Position numbers and translations under genes: made by a program
Assembly (NCBI GenBank): GCA_001179505.1
Contig: CDMY01000243.1
Span: 586,184 to 650,183 of the forward strand
Direction: 5' to 3'
DNA: 64,000 nt
Origin: Vitrella brassicaformis
Lineage: Eukaryota > Sar > Vitrellaceae
Notes under the pieces: model-generated
Database searches by the model: none
What the model was told of the DNA's origin: nothing
What the model saw: only the letters and a program-made list of their open reading frames with translations
Shown here: one piece after another, positions 34,447 to 44,639 of the stretch
Layout of the letters: each line of letters opens with the position of its first letter
How positions within the stretch are numbered: the stretch's first letter is position 1

Positions 34447-37400
34447 TTATCGCACTCTGGTGACCGCCCTTGGCCCCCTCCATCGGTGTCTTGATGGTCT
34501 TCTGCACCACAGGCACTGTGAGGGGGGAAGACGTGCTGGCGTCTGTCGCGGCGGATTTCGTGCTGGCGTCTGTCGCGACTGCCTTAGGGTATCCAGCCGC
34601 CTATCCAGCAGCTGCAACTCGTCGATGCCCTCCTCGTCAGGCTTCCTCTCAGTGGCCCACACGGCGCGCCTCGGCCACTGGTCCGAGGGGATGGGGCTGC
34701 TGTTGGGATTCTCCGCCGTCTGCTGTTGGGTGCCGATGACGGTCTCGTCAAAGGTGACGGCTGGCAGGTCCTGCTTGACGTCCGGCAGGATCTGGTGGCA
34801 ATACAGAAATGACAGTGCCGTGCCGCCCACCGTCCACAGGTCGACGTCGGGCTGCCAGCCGGGGTAGCCCCAGTGCTTCTGCGCCCACTCGCCGACTGCC
34901 GCGGGGGTGCTGGGGGGGCCGTTGCGTGTGCGCGAGGGGTCGATGACGGCCTTGATGTGGGGCGGGGCGGAGGTGAGTGTGTTCATGATGTGTGTCTCGT
35001 ACGGCACCGCCAGCGTCTTGCCCCCCCTTGTCACCAGACTGCCCCTCTCCTGCCCAGCGGCGTCGATAACGCCATCTTGACCCTGCTGCTTATTAAGCAC
35101 TGCAGGAGACACCAAAGCACACACAAAATGTACCGCAGAGCTGAACTTTGACCTCAACAGGCTATAGTTCTTCGCTACCTTTCTGATACTGCTCGAAACA
35201 CTTTGCCACTTCAGCTGCGCGCCGTTATCAAATGAGAAGTCGACAAATATAAAATGTAGGCAGAGATCGGACCTGCACATCAACACAAAGAGACACGATC
35301 ACAGTGGTCGCTGTGCTGATGTCTCAGTTGGTTTCCTCACGCACACATTCGTCCGCCCCGCGTCACCAAACTGCCCCTCTCCTGCCCGGCGGCATCGATA
35401 AAGGTGGGCACCGGCACCACCACCTGCCGACTGCCCCCGCGCACCACCGACGCGTTGGCCTTGACAAATCCGACAAGGATATTGTCGAAGGTCGTGTGGT
35501 TGCGACGTACGTGGAGCGGGGCGGCAGCTCCTCGGCCGTCTGGACCGCGCTGGTGCTGGGGCGCTGGCGACGGCCTTGGCAACACTAAGCACAGGCACCT
35601 GAACCACACAAACACACACACAAACACACAGAATACATTCATTGGTGAGCTCACCCTTTCCATCCCTCTGCCCTGTCTGTCTGTCTGTCCGTCTGTCCCT
35701 TTGTGTCTCTCACCTTATGCATTGCGTTGGTCTTCATCAGCAGGTCTATGACTTGGCGGTGACGGCAAATACGGCACCGACCTGCCAGTCGTCCTCCTCC
35801 TTGAAGTTGCTGCTCCCCACCAGCCTTTTCATCTTCTTCCTGATCTGCCACCCGTGGGCAATCTCCTTCATTTTGGTGCGGTTGATCCGCTTGCCGTTGG
35901 CCATCTGGATGCCCGCCTCCTGCGCCGCTGTCGGCTGAGCTCCGCTGTCCAGCAGACGCAGCGCCGACCCCTCGCCAGGCGGATACAGCAGGACCCGCAG
36001 CGCAAGAAAGCTGCCGAGGGGCTGGCGTCGGGCGTCGCTCTGGCGGTCGATGTTGCCAACGACAGCGACGCCGTCCTGGCCGGGCTGCTGCTTGGGCGGC
36101 GCCTCCCCCTCCCCACTCGCAATGAACAGCGAGTAGATCGGTCCCCCCATGGTGTAGAGCCCCTACGCCTGCCGATACATACTCGCCCGCGAAGGCCTCG
36201 TCTAGGGCCTCCCGGACGGCGGGCGGCACCGCGCCCTTCTTGCGGGCGAGCTTGGCGAGGGCAGGTGGCGGCTGGGCGGTGGGGGTGCGGCTCTTCTCGG
36301 GATGCTGAGTGGTCAGCAGGTAGAGGAATGCGGGCTCGAGGCGCTCCTTTTGCATCCTGATGGTCTTCTGCACCACAGGCAGTGTGAGGGGGCCGTTGCG
36401 GAGCCTCTGGAAAGAGACAGCGGCGCGTTGGATGGCGACGCCATGAGCCGATGCTGTCCCCCTCTCCAAAGTCCACTCGGCCGCCTTGTGGAGTGTTGGT
36501 GCTGGTGCTTCTGGTGCCGTTGGTGCCTCTGGTGCTGCTGATGCTTCTGGTGCTGCTGGTGGGGCGGTGGCATATGTGCTGTCGGCATCGTCCTCCTCGG
36601 GCAGTGGCGCCGTGGGTGGGGCTGGGATGGGTGGTCCGGGCGCCAACACGCCCTCCTCCCTCTCCTCAACACACTTGGACACTCTGCATCCAAACGAGGC
36701 GTCCACACAGACACAGACAGACCAAATGAGATGGTTAATGAGATGGAAGTCTCTCTGCGTGTGGCCTTACCCGTTGTTGGTGTCATGGCCGCCTCCAGGT
36801 GCAGACACGCCCTCCTTCTGCTCCCTCTCCTCCTCAACACTCCTGGACAACCTGCAATCAAACGAGCAATTCACACAGTGAGCGACAGGGCAGACCGAAT
36901 GAGATGTGCAGGACGATGTGGCACTCTCTGTGTGTGGCATTACATACCTGCTGTGGTCGTCCTGGTCTCCTCGAGGCGCCGACGCGCCCGCCTCACGACA
37001 GCTTTCAGGTGCCTCCTCGGCAGGGCCAGGGGGACTCTCAAAACAGGCGGCTACATTCTCGGCCTCCGTTTCCTCCTCTCTGCCGGTCGGCTGGTCGCCC
37101 TCTCCACTCTGCTGCTGCTGGCTACTCAGATCGGGGAGCTCTGGTGCTGCTGCTGGCGTGGGGGCGGCTTTGTTGGCCTTCTCCTCTCTCTCCCCCTCCT
37201 CTGTCACGCCGGCCGGGCCGTGGCTGTTCTCATCTCTGGCGGGCTGCAATGCGGCGGCGGTAGCAGCCTTGTGGTGGTGGCTGGTGGGCTGCTGGCTCGA
37301 TAAATCATGCACATGCACATGGATCCCTTCCTCTCCCGGCTGAAGACCGCCATTAAGCGGCCCAGCTCGAACGATAGCAGCAGGCCCCGGTCCGCTGGGG

Positions 37401-37660
37401 TGGATAGGTGGCCGTGGCCGTGGTGCGGCGGACGTCGTGCGGGGAACCTGCTGGTATTGCTGCGGTCCCATCAGTGGTGGGGTGGCCGTGGCCGTGTAGA
37501 TGGGCCGCAGCGGGGCCGGGCGCGGATACGCAGCCACAAACCCCAAATGGGGGGGTGGGGGTGGGGAAGGGGATGGGGATGGGGGTGGGATGCAGCAGGA
37601 GGGCCGTCGCGCTGCTGCAGAGCCTCGGCGAGGTGCCTGTCAGCTGGTCGTCGGCCGAGG
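34447..37660 (-). pseudogene. kinase-like copy 4, long N-terminus but frameshifted
   Basis: N-terminal exons (about 36,960-37,560) have a Pro-rich region (MGFVAAYPRPAPLRP), a GGLQPGEEGIHVHVHD motif and Glu-rich stretches. Then 36,180-36,690 has SRSVEE- and Ala/Pro-rich linkers, TLHKAAEWTLERG and NGPLTLPVVQKTIRM. A 4-bp duplication (GTATGTAT on the minus strand, near 36,172-36,184) shifts the frame within EAFAGEY, just before the Gly loop; the rest of the N-lobe (35,746-36,150) is open in another frame. The catalytic-loop exon (35,360-35,600) has deletions before TTFDNILVG. The C-lobe (34,600-35,070) is separated by the same kind of insert as in copy 2, and its 3' end is replaced by a piece coding PLTVPVVQKTI from an N-lobe. 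Several independent lesions make it a pseudogene. Confidence 0.65.
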
Positions 37661-38850
37661 GACCGCGAAGGCCTCCTCTAGGGCCTCCCGGACGGCGGGC
37701 GGCACCGCGCCCTTCTTGTGGGCGAGCTTGGCGAGGTCATGGGGCGGCTGGGCGGTGGGGGGGCGGCTCTCTTCGGGACGCTGGGTGGTGAGGAGATAGA
37801 GGAAGGCGGGCTCGAGTCGCTCCTTTTGCATCCTGATGGTCTTCTGCACCACTGGCAGTGTGAGGGGGCCGTTGCGGAGCGTCGGGAAGGAGACAGCGGC
37901 GCGTTCGATGGCGACGCCATGAGCCGACGCTGTCCCCCTCTCCAAAGTCCACTCGGCCGCCTTGTGGAGAGTCGGTGCGGTGGCTTCTGGTGCCGTTGGT
38001 GCCTCTGGTGCGGGTGAGGCTTCTGGTGCTGCTGGTGGGGCGGTGGCAGCTGTGTTGTCGTTGTCCCCCTCAGGCAATGCGGCTGGGTGTGGGGCTGGGA
38101 TGGGTGGTGTGGGGGCTGGCGTGGGTGAGTCGGCTTGGCCCTGCACCTCAAAGGACGATCTGATATCGGCAATTCACGCAGACACAGACAGAACAGAATG
38201 GAAGTCCTCTGAGTGTGTCATTATTGTACCCATTTCGATCGTCACGGGCACGCCCCCCTCCCTCTCGTCAACACTATCGGACACTCTGCGACCAAACGAG
38301 GCGTCCACACAGACACAGACAGACCAAATGAGATGGGTAATAAGATGGAAGTCTCTCTGCGTGTGGCCTTACCCGTTGTTGGTGTCATGGCCGCCTGCGG
38401 GCATCGACACGCCCTCTTCACGCACACTAACACCTCCCTCCCCGGCAGCCGTGGGGGCAGTTGCGATGGCGGCGGCACTGCCTCTTCCCTCCTCTCCCTC
38501 TCCCTCTGTCGTGGCGCCCGGCGCTGTCGGCGTCGGCGCGTCTGTGGCAGCCTCGTGGTGGTGGCTGGTGGGCTGCTCCCTCGGTAGAACACGCACATGA
38601 ATCCCTCCCTCTCCCGGCTGGAGACCGCCATTCTTAAGCGGCTCAGCTCGAACGATAGCAGCAGGCCATCCATGCCGGTATCTTTGAGTCGGTTGAAGAG
38701 GGAGACGGGCTTGCTCACTGAGGTCACACACATACCAGTGCCACCACACAGGGAGCGATGGCCGAGTGTACTGTATGTCTCTGTCTGTATGTCGCTGTAC
38801 GTCAGTATCGGGCCGGAGGCTGTCTGCCAACACTCTGACACGTTAACAGC
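37661..38850 (-). pseudogene. kinase-like copy 5, N-terminal half only
   Basis: Minus-strand pieces: 38,369-38,680 (IVRAEPLKNGGLQPGEGGIH, then Thr/Ala/Glu-rich to GGHDTNNG), about 38,240-38,290, and 37,665-38,158 (Ala/Pro linker, TLHKAAEWTLERG, NGPLTLPVVQKTIRM, LYLLTTQRPEESRPP, AVREALEEAFA). At about 37,665 the N-lobe stops after EEAFA and the sequence changes directly into the N-terminal region of copy 4 (PSADDQLTGTSP). No Gly loop, catalytic loop or C-lobe of its own remains. Confidence 0.6.
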
Positions 38851-38879
38851 ATGGAATGGGAGTAGCGGCCTGCGCGTGC

Positions 38880-39620
38880 GATCAGACGGGCAGAGACACG
38901 CAAAGAACAGAAGAGACATAAGGAACGTCATAGAATAGAATATGTCGCATCCTTCGTCTTGCGTACCTTCGAAAGAACTTCTCAGCTGCGAAATCAACGA
39001 TTAAAGCTTGCGCCGTCGCCTTGGAGTGAACTGATGGCGACACTGGCAGAAGCTTGATGCGATGGGAATATATGGGGCTTAGCTTTGCCTTGTACCATTC
39101 ACCTCCCACTTTGTGTCCTGAAGGCAGAAGAGCAATACAGGCAAAACGAAACGCATGCGATGCCACACGATCTATTTTTCCAAAGCGATGATTCCCGCTG
39201 ACCTTTCTTTCCTTCTGAAAAGGCGTACCTGCAGCTGATCGTCCTCTTCACGGCTGGCGTCCGTCAAGTCTGATGTCAAGTCAGAGGAGCACTTCTACCA
39301 TCATCATTGTGTGTGCGAAACACGTACCTGAGAGATGGTCCTCGTGGCGAGCAGCTCAGTTGGCGCCATCGTGATGCTGGTCCATACATAGCGGCCTGCC
39401 TGCATCTGAAGGAGTGCCAGGAGCAGGCAGGCCAGACAAGCAGAGACAGACACACAGAGGAGTGGAAGAGATGTGAGTGACAGAATTGAACAATGTGTGT
39501 AATCCTCTTTCTTGTGTCTGTCTTCACGTGCGTACCTGCGCGGAAGGTAATCATAGTGTCGTCACACTGGCACGAACAAAGCCAGAAGGAAACCCGTCTG
39601 TCTACGGCCGCAACAAACGA
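38880..39620 (-). CDS. exon set of unknown gene, possibly the 5' end of the kinase-like array
   Basis: Short minus-strand exons with good splice sites: about 39,539-39,604 (FWLCSCQCDDTMITFRA before GTACGC), 39,328-39,412 (AGRYVWTSITMAPTELLATR before GTACGT), 39,233-39,273 (DASREEDDQLQ before GTACGC) and 38,965-39,119 (GGEWYKAKLSPIYSHRIKLL to VDFAAEKFFRR before GTACGC). I do not recognise the protein. The VDF... ending sits where motif-bearing exons read FIFVDFSFDNG in copies 2 and 4, so it may belong to the same family. Frame across all four junctions was not proven. Confidence 0.35.
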
Positions 39621-40640
39621 CAAAAGCCCCCAAACAACAAGAGCTAGCGTGCTATACAAGCATACATACACACACACGGCTGCCGGTCTTCATTCAGTAT
39701 ATTGTCCATTCATTTGGTATGCGTGCGTGTGTCTGTTGAGGGGCGGTGGAGTGGGATTGATGGTTTCAAGGAGAAGAGGAGAGGGCCGTAAAAGGGTGCT
39801 TGTTGCTGTATGTGTTGCCGTGGCGTCGATCCGCGTCCACAAGTCGGGGCCGGGTTTCGTTACCCGTTTGATTGAGCCCGTTCGATTGAGTGATGCGTAG
39901 AAGGCCACGAGGCGACCGGGAGAAGAGTTTGGCCCTCATTTTCTTGCACAGAGGGAGACGATGGGGGGAAACTTCCGCCTACTCTCGTGTTGTCGACGGC
40001 GGCGCTACACTGAGAATATGCTCAGCTTTCCTCGCTTGTTTTCGCTCACCGTCTTTCTTTTTCTTTGCCTGGAGCCGACACGAGTTGTCTGTGGAGCAGC
40101 AAGGGCAAATTTAGCGTCAATACTGATTCACTCTCAGTGTACCCTGAACACCTGATCCACTGAATGCTTCATTCACCTGTTGAGGACTCCGTTGAGAAAA
40201 GGAGACGGCCATCAGAACAAAACCCCAAAATCTCATCTGCACACAAACACGCCAACAGGCACCATGAGATGACCAAATCAGATGACCGCAGGACCACGCA
40301 GTCATCCTCGGACATCATGCATACACCATACCAACGCGGCACTCAATCCAACGATGTGAATGTGTACTCACCTGAGACAATGTTCAAGGTTGAAGACAAA
40401 AGAAGGCGCCCGCGCTCTCAGCTGACGCCAGACAGGTGTCAGGCAGTCTCCACCCATTCAGCAGAAGCCAGGGCGACACATCTGAGCTCGAGGCCTCCCT
40501 CGCGGCACAACGGTAGAGGAAGGGAATGGCAGACGACATTCGGACAAGTTGGGAGGGACGAACCACACACAAGCCAACCAAAGGATGAGGGAGCCTCAGG
40601 CTGAAGTCACTTTCTGACGGGCGGGCGGGTCAGGGGCGGT
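39621..40640. other. intergenic region with a short signal-peptide-like frame
   Basis: About 1 kb between a minus-strand exon set and the next possible gene. A plus-strand frame from ATG 39961 runs to 40,153; from an inner ATG at 40,018 it reads MLSFPRLFSLTVFLFLCLEP and then VVCGAARANLAS, which looks like a signal peptide with a cleavage site, but it stops after about 45 residues with no good donor. Another frame at 40,164-40,604 is Ser/Arg-rich without support. I treat these as unproven. Confidence 0.3.
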
Positions 40641-40643
40641 CAG

Positions 40644-41078
40644 GTGGACTCGTCCTCTTCGCAAACGGCGAGCGGAGGGGGCCGCGTGGGCCTCGAGCGG
40701 ATGGCGCCCGCCGATTTAAGCCGAAAAAGGAGAAAAAACGGAGGAGATGTGAGGCGAACACTGAGGAATGAGGAGAGCTGGGGCGTGGAAAGTGTCTGCT
40801 GTTTCTTTTCTTTGACAAAACCGTCTCGAGACGGCGAGATTTCGAATTCTCGCCGCGATTCTCGCCACAAGCTCGCATCTCCCCTGGCCAGGCAGAGCAA
40901 CACACCAACCATTTTTGGGATCACTCAATCGGCTACGCGACCACCATCGACGCAGGGCTCGTCACCCATCAGCAAGGACACTGCAGACACCAGGAAAGCG
41001 GCTGATGGTGAGAAGATGCTGTTGAATGTCGGCGGGGTGATGATGGAATTCCCTCGTCATCCAGCTGCTCCGCCGTGA
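40644..41078 (+). pseudogene. fragment resembling the start of a BTB/K-tetramerisation (T1) protein
   Basis: The frame is Ser/Arg-rich and then ends DTRKAADGEKMLLNVGGVMM. KxLLNVGG is the opening strand of the T1/BTB domain of KCTD-type proteins. The expected continuation (ExSRxTL ... FSGRW) is not seen: the frame stops after PRHPAAPP at 41,078 and the other two frames give nothing like it. No donor lies near. Best read as a truncated copy; start point uncertain. Confidence 0.35.
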
Positions 41079-41563
41079 TCTGCGGGGCACGTGTTTGGCT
41101 GCTCACGAGCGGTGCTGGATACGATCAGTTACGCTCAGCCGTGACCAGACCATGGCCGTGAGTGATCCCGGCCATCAGACAGTCTGACAGACACTCCCAC
41201 ACAGCCAAGTGCTTGTCCGAAAACACGCAAACGGCCATCCATCACGCTCACACACGCGCATGCTAGACTTCGCAAGTAGTGTGGGTGGCTGCTGTGGCAC
41301 ACGACACCACACCGATACACACAGACAGCATCCTAGATGGAGATATCTGTGCAGTAGGGAGAGGCTGTCTGTGTATTGTATTGGCTTGGCTGTCTGACTG
41401 TCAGAGGGGTTTGCCCATCTGCGTGGGTGACGAATGCGAGGTGAGGGCAGGAAGACAGACAGATAGTACTAGCTATTCACACCGGCAACTAACAATTTCC
41501 CCCCTCCCCTCCCCTCCTCAGTTCCTCCAGCCCTCCTCATCGTCGAGCCCCATCTCCCCCCCA
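41079..41563. other. intergenic region
   Basis: About 480 bp at the 3' side of the next minus-strand gene. It contains CA-rich and CAGACAGA tracts and a pyrimidine-rich run at 41,500-41,560. No exon seen. Confidence 0.5.
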
Positions 41564-44005
41564 TCACCATGACCATCTCCTCAGCCCCTCCAGCCCCCCC
41601 ATCCCCTCAGTCCCCCGAGCCCCCCCACACCATGACCACCTCCGGCCCTCCCACGGCCGCATCACCATCTCGACGGTCAATTCGTGCTCGGCCGGCCGGA
41701 CTACCAGCTCCTCAATCGACGAGTCCTCACCATCGAACCGCGCGTAGGTCGGTCGCGTCACCTCCATGCCGTACTCGGCCATGTCGTTGCGCACACGGCC
41801 CTGGATGAACAGCAAGATGAGCTCGCTCTCGACTAAGGCAGCGGCTTCAGGTGCGGCGAAGATGTCAGCTCGCTCGGTGAGCTTGAAGGTGGCGTGTTTG
41901 GGCCGCAGCTCATGGACGAGGCGGAAGAGGTCCCGCAGCCGCTCGAGGACGCTCTCGGCTCTCGCGTTGTAGATGTTCTGAAAGTTCTCGTCAACGAAAA
42001 ACTCCGTATCGATGGGTCTGATCTCGATGGCGAGCTCTTGCACTTTGGGGTACTGGCGGGTGGTCTGGGGGGAGGGGAAGGCGACCGGGGCGGCTCGGGT
42101 GAGAGACAGCGGCTCGTCATATGCCATCTCCAGCTTCTGATCGGCGCACACACAATGCGGGGTCGACTGATAAGGCACACTATGCGCGGATGGATGGTGG
42201 ATGGCAACACCAGATAGATGTACCTTGAGCGGCTTTGGCTTGATGCCCTGCTGAATGTATGCGAGCGCCTCAGAGGCCACGATGCCGCTGACCGTATGCG
42301 TCCACAGCTTGTCCACGGCAGGCCACCCGAGGTACACGTGTGTGAGGGCGGGGAGGGATGAGAGGAGGCGCGAGAGTCGGTTGGGCGTGGGGGGAGGGAT
42401 CAGGTACTCGGGATCGCAAGTCGGCTCATGTTTGAGACCGTCGTCCGTCAGGTAGAGCTCCGTCACGTTACTGAATCGACACATCCACACACACATCCAC
42501 AGCGAGATTACGTGAAGCGCCTTTATTGCTCTCTTTCTCTGTCTCACTCACCAGAGTGATTTGAGCGTGCCCTCCTCGGTCAGCCACTGTGGGATGCCGT
42601 TCAAAGACCCGGCATCGACATCTTGGTTGTCTTTGGCGAGCTCGACCTCCAGGCGCCTGGCGTTGTTCAGCCGGATGCCGCTGAAGTGCAGGCTGGTGGA
42701 ATCGCTTTGGCCATAATTAGTCGTCAATGACACGGTGTCGCCCCCTCCCGCGTGCCGTTTGACGGTCTCTACCCATGTGAGGGTCTCGGCAGTCGGCGGA
42801 CCCTCTGTGCTCTCATCGCCGCACTCGATGCGTGTCACACCTCCTTGCCGCACCACTCCCCATCCCATCTGCTCTGCCGCCTGAATCGTCCCCACCGAGT
42901 CTCCGCTCATGTAGGGTCGATCGAACGGGTCACGGACGATGTCGAGGGGGCAGTGGATCTTCAGCTGGCGCTTTGTGGAGGCCCCCGACGGAGAGGGGGG
43001 GAAGGAGGGGGAGGGGGCATCACACGCGCTGCTGGACGACGCCGCCGTACCGCCGCGGGGCGTCAGCTGGCGCAGCAACGTCACCAGCTTGCTGGTCTCC
43101 CTGTCGCTGCCACCCAGCTTGAGGTGGCCGACGTGGCGCAGATTCTTGAGCGATGAGAGGGCAGCGGTAGTGAGGGGTACGCTGGATTCAGCCTCCCCTT
43201 CGTAGCAGCACAGCAGTGGGTAGATGTCCAGGTGGCTGAGGGATCGGGACGAGCCCAGGATAAAAGCCAGGCTGCCATCAAATGCGGCCCTCTTGGCTGC
43301 AACGGAGGGGGGCCAGTCTGCCGTGATGCACTCGCCCGCGGAGACCACCTTGCCGGTGATGCACTCGCCCGCGGAGACCACCTTGCCGGTGAGGCGCTCG
43401 AGTGCTGGGCACACGAGCTTCTGCTGCTGGAAGAGATGCAGTCCATCGAGGCTGTCCACCTCAACCGACGTGACCGACGGAAACACCGCATCGGGCCCCT
43501 TGACCTGTGCCACCGGCAGGTCGCTCGCCGCGTCCTCCTCAGACGCTTCGCCACCATCTGCATCACCGTGTCCATCTCGCTGGTTCTTGGCTTGTGTCGT
43601 CTGGATGGCTTTGAGCGTGTCAGTGTGGTGGACCAGCTGCAGCGAGACGAAGGCGAACAGCCGCGCCCGGCCGATCTCCTCGACCTCCTCCTCTTTGGGC
43701 AGCAGGATGACGGCGTGCTGCTGCTGCTCGAACGTCACCAGGCTGCCGTTGGGCCCCGTGCAGCTGAGGTCGTGGTTGGGACGGTGCCAGTTGATAACGC
43801 GGATCAGCGAGTAGATGGCCCAGTAGAAGGCCCGGCAGACACAGCTCATCGCCAGGCGCTCGTTGACGGACTCATACGATGACACGTTGAGCCAGATGAG
43901 CCCATCCAGAAGGCTCGTGAGGGTCTTCGGTGCGCTGCTGTTGGATGAGTCATGGCTCTGGGCCGGAGGGGCTGTACGAGGGCGTTTGGCTGGCGGGCCG
44001 TCCAT
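41564..44005 (-). CDS. F-box-like protein with leucine-rich region
   Basis: Exons about 42,552-44,005, 42,224-42,470 and 41,564-42,136 splice in frame to about 760 residues. The start at 44005 (MDGPPAKRPRTAPP) gives a basic, nuclear-signal-like N-terminus. LLDGLIWLNVSSYESVNERL followed by SCVCRAFYWAIYSL has the spacing of an F-box, which would bind SKP1 in an SCF ubiquitin ligase. The rest has irregular Leu-rich strands (SVEVDSLDGLHLF, NLRHVGHLKLGG, NVTELYLTDDGLKH, ALTHVYLGWPAVD), as in substrate-binding LRRs. An exact 33-bp tandem repeat (43,323-43,355 and 43,356-43,388) doubles TGKVVSAGECI. The C-terminus is Trp/Gly/Arg-rich, and the last 20 or so residues are low complexity. The F-box call is by eye. 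Confidence 0.65.
43323..43388. repeat. exact 33-bp in-frame tandem duplication
   Basis: Two identical adjacent 33-bp units inside the F-box-like coding region add 11 residues without breaking the frame. Their identity suggests a recent event or polymorphic length. Confidence 0.9.
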
Positions 44006-44639
44006 CGCCCAGCAGACACACACCAGAGATCAGCTACGCTACGCTGCTACAGCTTCCTGCAGGTCCACACACACAGACGCACACAGGACAGAGGATGACG
44101 CGCCGTCTGTCGTGCTGTTTCTCCCGGCCCGCTTACAGTTAGTGCGATGGATGTACGGCTGCATGACCCTCTCGTCCATCTTGGCCCGGCCGTCTATGCC
44201 CTCTGGTGGCGGTCGGCGCGTCGTTGCATCATGTCACTCATGTTTGTCGGAATTTGAGGGTGCGCTACCACAGGAACACCTTACCAAACGGTCAGGCAGC
44301 AAACTTGCTCCTTTCCTGCGCGAGAAAGGCAACGCACAGCCATTCTTCTCGGCAAGATTCTTCTTCAACCTCTGCGAGCTTAGCACATCCCGTCGAGAGA
44401 AGAAGAGGAGGAAGGGTGCTTCACGCCACCAGGCTTGCAAATCCAACAGGGAGAATGGAAAACACGCGCATGCATTCATAACAATGACATGGATGTGGAT
44501 CTGTGGCACTCTCTCGAGTGGTGTGAGCCAGTCATCCCCCGCTACCTACTCATTGCTCTTGTCACTCGGGCGAACCCAGAGATGGCGAGCCACCGCACAG
44601 CAGTGTTTGTCTCAAAAGGCGGCCAGCCGGGCACTCGGT
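44006..44639. other. intergenic region
   Basis: About 630 bp upstream of the F-box-like gene. It should contain that gene's promoter. Frames present are short and antisense to nothing known; no repeat stands out until the inverted duplication starts near 44,640. Confidence 0.45.

Larger units (their letters stand above)
23159..35270 (+). repeat. seven dispersed copies of an ATATAAAATG-centred motif
   Basis: A core ATATAAAATG(T/C)AGGCA or close variant occurs at about 23,161, 26,699, 29,219, 30,405, 32,973, 34,349 and 35,248, always in the same orientation. The copies at 26,699, 29,219 and 34,349 share about 130 bp, including a downstream AGGCCACCAGGCCCTATCGA box and a donor-like CTTAC on the minus sense; the copies at 30,405 and 35,248 share a different flank (TGAGAAGTCGACAAATATAA). 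Read on the minus strand each copy lies 10-30 bp after a good splice acceptor, so it probably marks a duplicated short exon. Confidence 0.7.

Noticed and set aside
37300-37800. Plus-strand Gly/Trp-rich frames opposite kinase-like copy 4, and the matching minus-strand frames at 63,049-63,858
   Set aside because: These are antisense to the Pro/His-rich N-terminus of the family; the coding sense is fixed by homology between the two loci.
23000-40000. Retrotransposon or DNA transposon as the driver of the repeat array
   Set aside because: No reverse transcriptase, integrase or transposase motif, long terminal repeat or terminal inverted repeat was found; unequal recombination explains the pattern.
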